Assembly (NCBI GenBank): GCA_021151665.1
Contig: JAGKWW010000006.1
Span: forward strand, 13,825 to 77,824
Direction of reading: 5' to 3'
DNA from: Flavobacteriaceae bacterium
GTDB lineage: Bacteria; Bacteroidota; Bacteroidia; Flavobacteriales; Flavobacteriaceae
DNA length: 64,000 bases
Shown here one piece after another: positions 17,490 through 25,766 of the stretch. Every line of letters begins with the position of its first letter. The first letter of the stretch is position 1. Both the position numbers and the translations under genes were made by a program. The notes beneath the pieces are model-generated. The model did not search any database. It was not told the origin of the DNA and worked only from the letters and a program-made list of their open reading frames with translations.

Positions 17490-18076
17490 CAGTAATATAT
17501 TTTATGATCCCTTATCTCTATCTTGTTTTCCTTGCTCATTTTAGTTAATGCCCGTATCACGGTCTCAACGCGCAGGCCGGTAAAATTGGCAATTTCCTGC
17601 CGGGTAAAAGGCACCAGTTCGCGGGGGCCGTGCTTGTCTTTTTTCCGGGTATTGAAAAAAGCGATAAGCCGAAACTCCGGCTTTTGGTTAATGATGTCTT
17701 TAGAGGTGCTGGCCTTGGTATGGATGCGCCGCGCCATAAGGTTGAGAAACTGCCGCTGAACGCCTGGATATTCCTCCAGTATCTTCAGGAATTTGTCTTT
17801 AGACAGCTTGATGATCTTAGAGTCCTGGAAGGCCAGCGCCGACGCCGGATATTTCTCGTCTATGAACAATGGCGGCTCCCCGAAGCTCTGCCCGTTAAAG
17901 AAATAGCCCTGTGTAAATTCCTTGCCTGCATCATTGGTATTAAACATTTTAACGCAGCCATCAATGATCTGGTAATAGAACATTGCAGCAGCGCCTTCGT
18001 CAAAGATCACTTCGCCTTTGTGGTATTCTTTTGCAATGGCTCCCCAGGTAAAAAGCAGGTCTATATCTACTTGCAT
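17489..18076 (-). CDS. Crp/Fnr family regulator of the nos region
   Basis: 195 residues from the ATG at 18076; the frame extends upstream to 18163, but that part overlaps the palindrome and the -7 element TACATTTG (18127-18120), so it is rejected. N-terminal cyclic-nucleotide-binding-like barrel (EGAAAMFYYQIIDGCVKMF), dimer helix, and C-terminal helix-turn-helix TRQEIANFTGLRVETVIRAL. The recognition helix keeps the Glu and Arg of FNR/CRP (E-T-V-I-R), which read the GA core of TGA half-sites. Only one Cys, so no FNR-type Fe-S cluster; a haem or other effector, as in DNR, is possible. Autoregulation is inferred from the upstream site. Confidence 0.9.
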   Translation of the reverse strand: MQVDIDLLFTWGAIAKEYHKGEVIFDEGAAAMFYYQIIDGCVKMFNTNDAGKEFTQGYFFNGQSFGEPPLFIDEKYPASALAFQDSKIIKLSKDKFLKILEEYPGVQRQFLNLMARRIHTKASTSKDIINQKPEFRLIAFFNTRKKDKHGPRELVPFTRQEIANFTGLRVETVIRALTKMSKENKIEIRDHKIYY

Positions 18077-18119
18077 AGCTAACGGATTATTATTGTCAAA
18101 TATAGCAATAACAACAGGG

Positions 18120-18193
18120 CAAATGTATATCGGGGTTATACACCGGAATATGACTCTGGTCATAAAAAAGCCGCGGCTGTCACCTTAGTTTTG
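18120..18193. promoter_or_regulatory. bidirectional Crp/Fnr-type site between regulator and copper operon
   Basis: TATGACTCTGGTCATA at 18149-18164 has perfect 6-bp half-sites, dyad centre 18156.5. TAGTTTTG on the plus strand starts at 18186 and TACATTTG on the minus strand starts at 18127. Both fit TAnnTTTG fully and both begin 29.5 bp from the centre. It serves the regulator operon leftward and the 18198-21490 operon rightward. Confidence 0.85.
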
Positions 18194-18197
18194 CCTT

Positions 18198-18566
18198 ATG
18201 AAATATATAACCGCACTACTCGCCCTGATGATCCTTGCACGGCCCATTGCCCCGGTAGCCGGTTATTTCATTCATTATAAGTACATCTCTGAAAAGCTTT
18301 GCGAAAACAAATCGCGCCCTGAGACGCATTGTAACGGCAAGTGCGTACTAAAAAAAGAGCTTGGCAAAGCGGCGGCTGAAGAAACCGGAAATAAAAAGGA
18401 CAACAGTAAAAAGGATTCCCTGTACGAGTTTTATGTAATGCCTGCCTCAGGGGGAACAGCTCAGCCGTTAGTTTTGCCGGTACCTGTGGGCACGCCCATG
18501 AGCCGTTATAACAATTATAGTTTTTTGAAAACTAACTCCATTTTCCATCCTCCGCTTTTCGGCTAA
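18198..18566 (+). CDS. small membrane-anchored Cys protein heading receptor operon
   Basis: 122 residues: one N-terminal hydrophobic helix, then LCENK...THCNGKCVLKK (Cys near residues 35, 48 and 52), followed by a Lys/Glu-rich stretch and a Ser/Pro-rich tail. Similar uncharacterised proteins with the C-N-G-K-C motif occur beside TonB receptor genes in Bacteroidota. The Cys set suggests metal binding (inference). The -7 element TAGTTTTG ends 4 bp before this ATG, so the mRNA would be almost leaderless; a start at the ATG at 18228 would shorten the helix and fits relatives less well. Confidence 0.65.
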   Translation: MKYITALLALMILARPIAPVAGYFIHYKYISEKLCENKSRPETHCNGKCVLKKELGKAAAEETGNKKDNSKKDSLYEFYVMPASGGTAQPLVLPVPVGTPMSRYNNYSFLKTNSIFHPPLFG

Positions 18567-18643
18567 ATGACTTCAGTACATTTTAAAGAAAAACATCTGC
18601 CCACACGGCGGACGGCTATAGTATTACCTAAAAATAAAAGATC

Positions 18644-19489
18644 ATGAAAACCATAAACCTTATCATAGTATTTCTACTTTCACTCCTTGCCACCTCTTGC
18701 AGTTCCGACGAAACGCAACCTCTGGCAACCGATGAAACAGCAGGCCTAAGCCTGGTTACTGAACTGAGCAACGCAAACCATACTGTTCAGCTTCACACGC
18801 GTACAGGTTCTTTGCAGCAAGGCTATAACGCCATTTCTATCCGCATTAAAGACAACGCGACCGGGAAATATGAAGAAAACGCCTCCCTGTCATGGACGCC
18901 ATTAATGCAAATGATGACAATGCAGCACTCCTGCCCCAGATCGGCAATCAATAAGGCGCCCGCCACCCAAACCATGTACAGCGGATATATTGTTTTCCAA
19001 ATGGCCCAAAACGACATGGAACACTGGCAACTGGCTATTAATTATACCATCAATGGGCAGGCATACGCTGTTTCGGGCGAGGTAAACGTACCGCCGTCTG
19101 CCAGGCAGCGTGTAGCGTCGTTCGTTGGTTCCGATGGCAACAGGTATGTTGTTGCGCTTGTCAGTCCCGAAATCCCGCAGGTAGGAACCAATGCCATGAA
19201 CGTGGCTGTCTTCAAAATGCAGGACATGATGACGTTCCCTGTGGCAGACAATCTTACTTTAATCCCTGATCCCCGTATGCCGGGCATGGGCAACCATGGT
19301 TCCCCTGTCAACAGCAGCCTGGTACAGGAAGCCACAGGCGGATTTTATCAGGGCACTGTGTCGCTTACGATGACCGGCTACTGGAAAATCAGCCTCATCA
19401 TGAAAAACGCATCGGGCGAGATCATTAAAGGTGAAGCGGTGACGGATACAACACCCGCCAGCAGCCTTTATCTGGAAATGGAATTTTAG
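18644..19489 (+). CDS. YtkA/FixH-like lipoprotein, Met/His-rich
   Basis: 281 residues. Lipoprotein signal with lipobox ATSC (Cys19). Two beta-sandwich segments resembling YtkA-like (PF13115) domains: WTPLMQMMTMQHSCPRS near residues 85-102 and MPGMGNHGSP followed by GFYQGTVSLTMTGYWKISL near the C-terminus. Met- and His-rich loops of this kind are common in periplasmic Cu(I) proteins. It lies between the small Cys protein and the TonB-dependent receptor (12 bp before the latter) and probably works with it in copper handling (inference). Confidence 0.75.
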   Translation: MKTINLIIVFLLSLLATSCSSDETQPLATDETAGLSLVTELSNANHTVQLHTRTGSLQQGYNAISIRIKDNATGKYEENASLSWTPLMQMMTMQHSCPRSAINKAPATQTMYSGYIVFQMAQNDMEHWQLAINYTINGQAYAVSGEVNVPPSARQRVASFVGSDGNRYVVALVSPEIPQVGTNAMNVAVFKMQDMMTFPVADNLTLIPDPRMPGMGNHGSPVNSSLVQEATGGFYQGTVSLTMTGYWKISLIMKNASGEIIKGEAVTDTTPASSLYLEMEF

Positions 19490-19501
19490 AACAGACATCC
19501 G

Positions 19502-21490
19502 ATGAAAGCGATAAAAGTATTTCTGGCGATAACGGCACTTTTGGCCGCAGCACTGCTACGGGCACAACAGCCTGATTCGGTAAAGGTAGAGCTGCAGGAA
19601 CTGGTACTGCCGGGCAAACCCAAAAGCCTGTACCTGAAACAGGCAAAACCGCTGGCCGCCATAGAGGATTACCTGCAGCAGTCCGGCAAAGTTACCATGG
19701 TAAAACGCGGTGCTTATGCGTGGGAGCCGCTCATCAACAACATGGGCAGCGAAAGGACGCTGATAACAATTGATGGCATGCACATATTTGGCGCTTGCAC
19801 AGATAAGATGGACCCTATCACTTCGTACGTAGAGATATCCAACTTAAGCGAGGCAACGGTTGCTTCGGGACAGCAGGGCGGTAGTTACGGTGCAACAATA
19901 GGCGGCGCCCTCGACCTGAAACGGGCTGCCCCCGGCTACAATTCCGGCTGGAAGGCTTCGGCCAACAGCGGATACGAAACTAACGGTAACCAGTTTGTTG
20001 CAGGCGCAGCGGCAGGCTACTCATCGGAAAAGTTTTTTGCCGAGGCCACCGCTATGAAAAGGAAGGCAGACGATTATCGCGCAGGGAACGGCACCGAAGT
20101 ACGATACTCGCAGTTTGGCAAGGTCAACTTTTCCGGAACTGCGGGAGTGGCCCTGTCGCCGGGCAAAGCATTAGAGGCATCGGTTATATATGATGAGGCT
20201 GCCAACGTAGGCTACCCGGCACTTCCTATGGACGTATCGCTGGCGCGGGCCGTAATTGGCTCGCTGAAATACAAAGCAATATATACCGGCAGGATGGTAA
20301 GCTCCTGGGAAAGCAAGCTTTATTACAATGCTGTACGGCACCGCATGGATGATACCGGCCGCGATTTCGTACCTATGCACATGGATATGCCGGGACAAAC
20401 CGATACCTATGGCGGCTATTCGGCGGTGGCCGGGGCATTCAAAAAGCACAACTGCCGCGCCACGCTGAATTCGTTTTATAACCGCGCACTTGCCGACATG
20501 ACGATGTACCCGGCGGCTGTTTCGGAAAACCCGATGTATATGCTTACATGGCCCGATGTGCGCACGCTTTACAACGGAATCAGCCTGGAAGATACCTATA
20601 CCATTAACTGTCATTCATCTGTAAAAGCGACTGCCGGAACGGGAATGCACCGCAACGCCATTGCATCCGAATCCGGCAGGCAGAGCCTTGACATCTTTTA
20701 TCCCGGGCTACCGGGTTCAAAATCGCGGATACTCAACAGCGCTTCGGTAACCTACAGCAACAGCAAATTTTTCGATTACTCGGCCGGGTTAGGATATGGC
20801 GAGCGCGCACCATCTGTCTCCGAGGGCTATGGCTTTTACCTCTTCAACAGCTTTGACAGGTATGACTACATTGGCAATCCTGTGCTGGGTAAAGAAAGAT
20901 CGATAGAGGCCAACCTCTCTGCGGCATTACAGAAAAAGAATTGGTCGGCGCGGCTTTCGGCAGCGGGCTTCCGTATTTCCAACTATATCATAGGACGAAC
21001 TGATGCCAGCCTTCTACCAATGACGTTGGGCGCTTCGGGCGTAAAACGATATGTCCAGCTGCCCTACGCCACTATCCTGAATATTGAGGGCCAGGCGAGT
21101 GTGGCCTTATCCCCCCATTTTAATGCCGACGCCAACGCTGCCTGGGCAAGGGGCACAGACAATGACAACGGTAACCTTCCGCTAATAAGCCCTCTGCGCT
21201 ACCGCACTGCGCTTACTTATAAGGTCTCGCGCTTCCGGGCCGGGGCATCGCTGTCGGGCAACGCCGCACAGTTACATTATGCTCCGGCCTATGGGGAGGA
21301 CCGCACACCCTCATACATAGTGGCAAACGTTGACTGCGGCTATTCTTTTGATATTGACCAATGCAGGGTAACCATGGCGGCAGGTATTGAAAATATAACA
21401 GATGCAAAATATTCTACTTATTCTGACTGGAACAATATTCCGCGAAAGGGCAGAAACGTTTTTTTCAATCTGGTGTGCAAAATTCGTTAA
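19502..21490 (+). CDS. TonB-dependent outer-membrane receptor, putative copper receptor
   Basis: 662 residues with a signal peptide, a plug domain (ERTLITIDGMHIFGACTDKMD near residue 82, then GGSYGATIGGALDL near 125-140) and a beta-barrel closing with an aromatic C-terminus (NVFFNLVCKIR). It has no carboxypeptidase-like or SusC-type N-terminal extension, so it is a simple receptor. The Cys/Met/His-containing plug (ACTDKMDP) and the partnering YtkA-like lipoprotein point to a copper receptor analogous in role to NosA/OprC, which supplies copper for NosZ in pseudomonads. The substrate is inferred from context. Confidence 0.85.
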   Translation: MKAIKVFLAITALLAAALLRAQQPDSVKVELQELVLPGKPKSLYLKQAKPLAAIEDYLQQSGKVTMVKRGAYAWEPLINNMGSERTLITIDGMHIFGACTDKMDPITSYVEISNLSEATVASGQQGGSYGATIGGALDLKRAAPGYNSGWKASANSGYETNGNQFVAGAAAGYSSEKFFAEATAMKRKADDYRAGNGTEVRYSQFGKVNFSGTAGVALSPGKALEASVIYDEAANVGYPALPMDVSLARAVIGSLKYKAIYTGRMVSSWESKLYYNAVRHRMDDTGRDFVPMHMDMPGQTDTYGGYSAVAGAFKKHNCRATLNSFYNRALADMTMYPAAVSENPMYMLTWPDVRTLYNGISLEDTYTINCHSSVKATAGTGMHRNAIASESGRQSLDIFYPGLPGSKSRILNSASVTYSNSKFFDYSAGLGYGERAPSVSEGYGFYLFNSFDRYDYIGNPVLGKERSIEANLSAALQKKNWSARLSAAGFRISNYIIGRTDASLLPMTLGASGVKRYVQLPYATILNIEGQASVALSPHFNADANAAWARGTDNDNGNLPLISPLRYRTALTYKVSRFRAGASLSGNAAQLHYAPAYGEDRTPSYIVANVDCGYSFDIDQCRVTMAAGIENITDAKYSTYSDWNNIPRKGRNVFFNLVCKIR

Positions 21491-21492
21491 GC

Positions 21493-21537
21493 TATGATTG
21501 CAGTCATAATCTGAAGCATTCAGAACCAGTAGTTTTA
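21493..21537 (+). promoter_or_regulatory. Crp/Fnr-type site upstream of the RIC gene
   Basis: TATGATTGCAGTCATA at 21493-21508 is identical base for base to the site before the nos operon; dyad centre 21500.5. TAGTTTTA starts at 21530, 29.5 bp from the centre, and the gene starts 23 bp later. The palindrome begins 2 bp after the receptor stop codon. Confidence 0.8.
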
Positions 21538-21560
21538 CCATAAATTAAAACAACGAAAAA

Positions 21561-22292
21561 ATGGAAATAACACCCGAAACCACAATAGGCGAAATAGTTG
21601 CCGACGACTTCAGGACAGCGGCGCTTTTTACAACGTTAGGCATAGACTTTTGCTGTAAAGGCGACAGGACCGTGCAGCAGGTATGCGAAAAAAAAGCTAT
21701 CGAACCTTCGGTAATACTGTCGCAGGTTAAACAGGTAGTATCTGCTTCCGGCGGAACCTCTGCCGATTTCAGGACGTGGCCCGAAGATATGCTGGCCGAT
21801 TACATCATCAGAAAGCACCATACCTATGTAGAAGAGAAAATACCGATCATTCTGCAATATCTTAACAAACTATGCCGTGTGCATGGGGAGCGGCACCCTG
21901 AATTATTCGAAATAAACATGCTGTTCATCGGGTCTGCGGGCGATCTTGCATCACATATGAAAAAGGAAGAACTCGTGCTCTTCCCCTTCGTCCGAAAAAT
22001 GGTGAAAGCCCGCGAAGCAGCGACTGTTCCCGGGATTCCGCATTTCAATACTGTGCTTAACCCTGTGGAAATGATGAAAGAAGAACATACCGCAGAAGGG
22101 GAACGATTTGAGCATATTGCGCGGCTTACAAATAACTATACACCTCCTGCCGATGCCTGTAGTACGTATAAGGTAACTTTTGCCATGCTGAAAGAATTTG
22201 AGGAAGATCTTCATACCCATATCCATCTTGAAAATAACATCTTATTTCCGAGGGCAATCGCATTGGAAAAGGAGCTCCGGGTGATCTCTTAA
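21561..22292 (+). CDS. ric: iron-sulfur cluster repair di-iron protein (RIC/ScdA/YtfE)
   Basis: 243 residues. An N-terminal ScdA_N domain with the Cys pair in GIDFCCKGDRTV (near residue 31) is followed by a hemerythrin-like di-iron domain with ligand His/Glu in IIRKHHTYVEEK, LASHMKKEELVLFPF, MKEEHTAEGERF and DLHTHIHLENNILFPRA. RIC proteins repair Fe-S clusters damaged by NO or oxidative stress. It has its own Crp/Fnr-type promoter site and a terminator after it, so it is a single-gene unit in the same inferred regulon. Confidence 0.95.
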   Translation: MEITPETTIGEIVADDFRTAALFTTLGIDFCCKGDRTVQQVCEKKAIEPSVILSQVKQVVSASGGTSADFRTWPEDMLADYIIRKHHTYVEEKIPIILQYLNKLCRVHGERHPELFEINMLFIGSAGDLASHMKKEELVLFPFVRKMVKAREAATVPGIPHFNTVLNPVEMMKEEHTAEGERFEHIARLTNNYTPPADACSTYKVTFAMLKEFEEDLHTHIHLENNILFPRAIALEKELRVIS

Positions 22293-22666
22293 TGATTTTA
22301 CAAAAGCCTGCAGGCCTGTAGCACTGCAACATCAGGAAAGCCAGTTAAATTACTGAAAACAGTATTTAGCTGGTTTTTATTTTATCTGTTCGCTGACTGG
22401 CAACCCAAATAAGTTAGCTATAGGAGCCCAAGGAATATCAGTTTAAGAACTCCCCGGTGGCTAATCCGGGCATTACTTACCGACCCTTTATTGCACCGAT
22501 AAGTTCGCCTGCACTTTCTTTCTCCTAAAGTTATCATAAAGAAAGAAATGCCCTGCAAAGGAATTGGTAACTTTAAAAAACTAATCTGCCAATACTGCAC
22601 GCAGATTACGGAGGGGTTCCCTCATTACATCCCTTTCAGATTCAACTATCATTAAATAAAAAACCT
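22293..22666. other. gene-free stretch between ric and the SDR gene
   Basis: It holds the ric terminator at 22341-22384. Past it are no credible coding frame and no palindrome of the regulon type; the SDR promoter must lie here, but I cannot place it. Confidence 0.6.
22341..22384 (+). terminator. rho-independent terminator of ric
   Basis: Long stem CCAGTTAAATTACTG / CAGTATTTAGCTGG with one bulged base and one G-U pair, loop AAAA, followed by TTTTTATTTTAT. It starts 49 bp after the ric stop. Confidence 0.8.
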
Positions 22667-23422
22667 ATGGAGAAATTATTTGATTTTCTTCCTCAGACTG
22701 TTGCCGGTAAGTCAATACTGGTTACAGGAGGAACGACGGGCATTGGGCGGGCAACTGCTATTTTACTGGCATCGCAGGGCGCAAATGTGATGACGTTTGG
22801 CACCGATGAGCAGCATCTGGCTGAAGCGCTCGAAGACATCCGGAAAACGGCCGGCGGAACGGTACACGGTTTTATAGCCGATGTATCTCAAAAAGAAGGT
22901 GTCGAAAAAGTCTTCGCCGAAGTAGAAGCTTACTTTGGTGTTCTCGATATACTGATCAATAACGCTGCGCTGCCCTTTGGGAGTGTTACCGATGGCGGTT
23001 ATGACGACTGGAAGCACCTTATAGACACCAACCTTACCGGCTATATTGCGTGCACTGGCGAAGCCGTGAGGCGGATGAAAGAAGAAGGCAAAGGCCACAT
23101 TGTAAATATCGGGTCGATGAGTGCCGATGTTCGCGAAGAAACGAGCTCGGTGTATGTGGCCGCCAAATCGGCCATACAGGGTTTTAGCGCATCGCTTCGA
23201 AAGCAGGTAAATCCTGATGGCATCAAGATAAGCCTGATAGAACCCGGAGCGGTAGATACCGACATGCAGGCAGAAAGCAGCGAAAAGAAAAAACAGAACG
23301 TAGAAAACCTTGAAATGCTTACCGCAGATGATATTGCCGCAGCAGTACTTTACTGCCTGATGCAGCCCGAGCGCTGTGACGTGGTAGAACTTAAGATAAG
23401 GCCACACCTGCAGCTTATTTAG
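22667..23422 (+). CDS. SDR family NAD(P)-dependent oxidoreductase
   Basis: 251 residues, the usual classical SDR length. Cofactor motif TGGTTGIG (near residue 20), NNA after strand 4 (near residue 98), a Ser near 145 and Y-V-A-A-K (near 162) complete the catalytic Ser-Tyr-Lys set; PGAVDTDM follows. The substrate is unknown. It is 18 bp upstream of the 738-residue gene, with which it is probably cotranscribed, so a sugar or polyol substrate is a reasonable guess and no more. Confidence 0.9.
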   Translation: MEKLFDFLPQTVAGKSILVTGGTTGIGRATAILLASQGANVMTFGTDEQHLAEALEDIRKTAGGTVHGFIADVSQKEGVEKVFAEVEAYFGVLDILINNAALPFGSVTDGGYDDWKHLIDTNLTGYIACTGEAVRRMKEEGKGHIVNIGSMSADVREETSSVYVAAKSAIQGFSASLRKQVNPDGIKISLIEPGAVDTDMQAESSEKKKQNVENLEMLTADDIAAAVLYCLMQPERCDVVELKIRPHLQLI

Positions 23423-23440
23423 TAACCAATTGAAACACCT

Positions 23441-25657
23441 ATGGAACCGATTTCAGCATGGACAGCAACATCACAATACCGCCTGGAAAAAGGCAAAGAG
23501 CTCAAAGAGCTTTCGCTTAAAGATTATAAGCTGACGATCATTGCATCGGAGTTTTGCCTGTGGATAGTAGCCAGGTGGCCCCGCGGAGGCGCCGTTTCTT
23601 TCAGGGCTGCCTTTGCTGCCAACGACAACCTGGAGATTAAGAACATAGAAGGCGACAACCCTGTAGACATCGTATTAGAGGGCGCCACGGTAATCATTAA
23701 AGTCCGTATCAGCCTGCCCGACGAAGAAAAGCCGATATTTTGCTACCACACCACTATTACGCCGAAATTTGATATGCTTATCCCCTACTGGCCGCGCGAT
23801 ATTATGCCGGTGAACAAGGGCCTTGATACACAGGCGACCAAGGGTAAAGTTCATGCCAGCCAGGTGGGAGCCCGTTCGGGCCTGCTTTTCTTCAGTTACG
23901 AAAAACCAAAAACGGGTTCTGTTTTCTATTTCCAGGACCTTACATCACTTAATAAATACTGCGAAACTACCGAGACTTCAGCCGGAGACCTTGTGGGCGG
24001 TGTCTGGCCCGAAATGGGGATGAAGCTACCCGTTACCAGTGTAGAAAAGCCATTGAAGGCTAACGAAGAGTACACGATTTGCGATGCGTACGTATTGCTG
24101 AGCGACGAAATTCCGGCAGACAATTACCAGATGTCGCAGCAGTTCATCAATTCGCTGGCAGACATTTACATGTTGTTGCCTAAGCCAGGCACCGAGTACC
24201 ACGACTGGCCTGACATTTTGCACAAAGGCCTTAATGACCTGGAAAACCATAAAGGCTGCTGGCAATTTGCGGATGGGCGCTCGTACCTCAACGCTTACGT
24301 GAGCGATTATAAAACACCACCCGAAAGCATGGTGCAGCTGGCAGTTTTGCTGCCGCTGCTCGATTATGACCGTTGGAGCGGTGAAGACCATAGCCCGGTC
24401 ATAGAAACCTTGCATAACGGACTGGAGAACTTTTTTGATGAGCAGCTTGGTACAGTGGTACGTTGGCTGCCTGCCATGGAGAAGGACCTTGACTGGAGCG
24501 AAGAACAGAAACGCCCCGACGTTATGGACTCGTGGTACCTGCACCACCCGCTTCTGAACCTGTCAAGATTGGCAGCTGACGGCGACAAAACAGCCAAAAA
24601 GCTGCTTCTGGATTCTGTAGATTATGTAATAAAGGTAGCGCACCATTTTGATTATGATTGGCCGGTTTTCTATAAGATGCCCACGCTCGAAGTAATTAAG
24701 GCAGAAACCGCCGAAGGGCAGGGTGGCGAAAAGGACGTACCAGGTGCGTATGCCCACCTGATGATACAGGTATGGCAGCTTACGGGAGATCAAAAGTACT
24801 TTGATGAAGCTGTGGCAGCGGCACGAAAGCTTGACGGGCTAAGCTTTGACATTTTTTACCAGGCGAATAACACAGCCTTCTCGGCGGGGGCATTGCTCAG
24901 GCTCTATAAAGAAACCAAAGATGAATTGTTCCTCAACCTGAGTTATCTGTGTATCGCCTCGATACTTAAGAATGTACAGCTTTGGGATTGCAATTATGGC
25001 AATGCAAAACATTTCCCTACCTACTTTGCCGTATTCCCATTGAAGGACGCGCCCTATACTGCCGCTTACGAAGAGCAGGAAGTTTTTGCCGGTATTCACA
25101 CCTTTTTAAACGAAGCAGATGATGTTCCCGAAGTATTGCCTTCTATAAGAATGCTCCTTGCCGAATTTATAAAGCACATCATTAACCGGGTTTCCTATTA
25201 CTATCCCCCCCGCCTGCCGCGTGAAGTGCTGGCCGAGCGCAAAGACATAAAGATGGGAGAAATTGACCCTAACTTATGGATAGCGCTTGAAGACCTGCAG
25301 GACGGCTGGAACCGCAACGGGCAGGTGGGCCAGGAAGTGTACGGCGCGGGTATTGCCTTTGGCATTGTGCCCCGCCAGTACCATAAATTGAATGATGCCG
25401 GGTTTATGATCTTTACGGAATATCCGGCTACCAATTTTAAAAAGAGAGGAAATACGCTCAGTTTCTTTACACGGGGCGATGCGCGGCTCACTTTCCGGTT
25501 AGCTGTCGTTGCGCTGAAAGATAAAAAGCTGCCTGATATGAAAGTAACGAATCGAGATGGCAAAAATGACGAGCCTTTCTCACGATCGGCGGAAAAGGCC
25601 GGGTATGCCGAGTACACAATAAACGGTAACAGCAACATCAGGATTGAATGGTCGTAA
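23441..25657 (+). CDS. 738-residue protein with glycosidase-like alpha-helical body
   Basis: No signal peptide. Residues 1-220 look beta-rich; residues 240-620 consist of repeated amphipathic helix pairs (PESMVQLAVLLPLLDYDRW, VPGAYAHLMIQVWQLTGDQKYFDEAV, AFSAGALLRLYKETKDELFLNLS) like the six-hairpin (alpha/alpha)6 barrel of many glycoside hydrolases and lyases; the last ~100 residues are again beta-rich. I do not recognise a family and cannot name catalytic residues, although Asp/Glu/Trp-rich segments (YHDWPD, KDLDWSEEQKRPDVMDSWYLHHP) would suit a sugar cleft. Cytoplasmic by appearance. It follows the SDR gene by 18 bp and ends at a terminator. Confidence 0.7.
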   Translation: MEPISAWTATSQYRLEKGKELKELSLKDYKLTIIASEFCLWIVARWPRGGAVSFRAAFAANDNLEIKNIEGDNPVDIVLEGATVIIKVRISLPDEEKPIFCYHTTITPKFDMLIPYWPRDIMPVNKGLDTQATKGKVHASQVGARSGLLFFSYEKPKTGSVFYFQDLTSLNKYCETTETSAGDLVGGVWPEMGMKLPVTSVEKPLKANEEYTICDAYVLLSDEIPADNYQMSQQFINSLADIYMLLPKPGTEYHDWPDILHKGLNDLENHKGCWQFADGRSYLNAYVSDYKTPPESMVQLAVLLPLLDYDRWSGEDHSPVIETLHNGLENFFDEQLGTVVRWLPAMEKDLDWSEEQKRPDVMDSWYLHHPLLNLSRLAADGDKTAKKLLLDSVDYVIKVAHHFDYDWPVFYKMPTLEVIKAETAEGQGGEKDVPGAYAHLMIQVWQLTGDQKYFDEAVAAARKLDGLSFDIFYQANNTAFSAGALLRLYKETKDELFLNLSYLCIASILKNVQLWDCNYGNAKHFPTYFAVFPLKDAPYTAAYEEQEVFAGIHTFLNEADDVPEVLPSIRMLLAEFIKHIINRVSYYYPPRLPREVLAERKDIKMGEIDPNLWIALEDLQDGWNRNGQVGQEVYGAGIAFGIVPRQYHKLNDAGFMIFTEYPATNFKKRGNTLSFFTRGDARLTFRLAVVALKDKKLPDMKVTNRDGKNDEPFSRSAEKAGYAEYTINGNSNIRIEWS

Positions 25658-25670
25658 TACTAAAAATTAC

Positions 25671-25702
25671 AATCCCCGGATCACTCCGGGGATTATTTTT
25701 TA
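25671..25702. terminator. terminator between convergent genes
   Basis: Perfect 10-bp stem AATCCCCGGA / TCCGGGGATT with loop TCAC, followed on the plus strand by ATTTTTTAT. On the minus strand the tail is GTAATTTTTAG, so it may also stop transcription from the SPW-like gene ending at 25767. Confidence 0.88.
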
Positions 25703-25766
25703 TGGTCATTCATAACAGACCATATTTAAAACAGACTCGTACCGCCTCATCCAATTCTGTCATCTG

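Noticed and set aside
18077..18163. N-terminal extension of the Crp/Fnr regulator up to 18163
   Set aside because: It would cover the palindrome and the -7 element TACATTTG, and would add an unrelated hydrophobic segment before the sensor domain.
22306..22315. 10-bp palindrome GCCTGCAGGC after ric
   Set aside because: Too short and without T tract; the real terminator is at 22341-22384.
22418..22600. 60-codon minus-strand frame between ric and the SDR gene
   Set aside because: No start context, no domain, and it occupies the probable promoter region of the SDR gene.
25701..25714. TATGGTCATTCATA, resembling the Crp/Fnr-type palindrome
   Set aside because: It is 14 bp rather than 16 bp, one half-site is TATGG, and no TAnnTTTG lies at the required spacing; it is next to the terminator of convergent genes.
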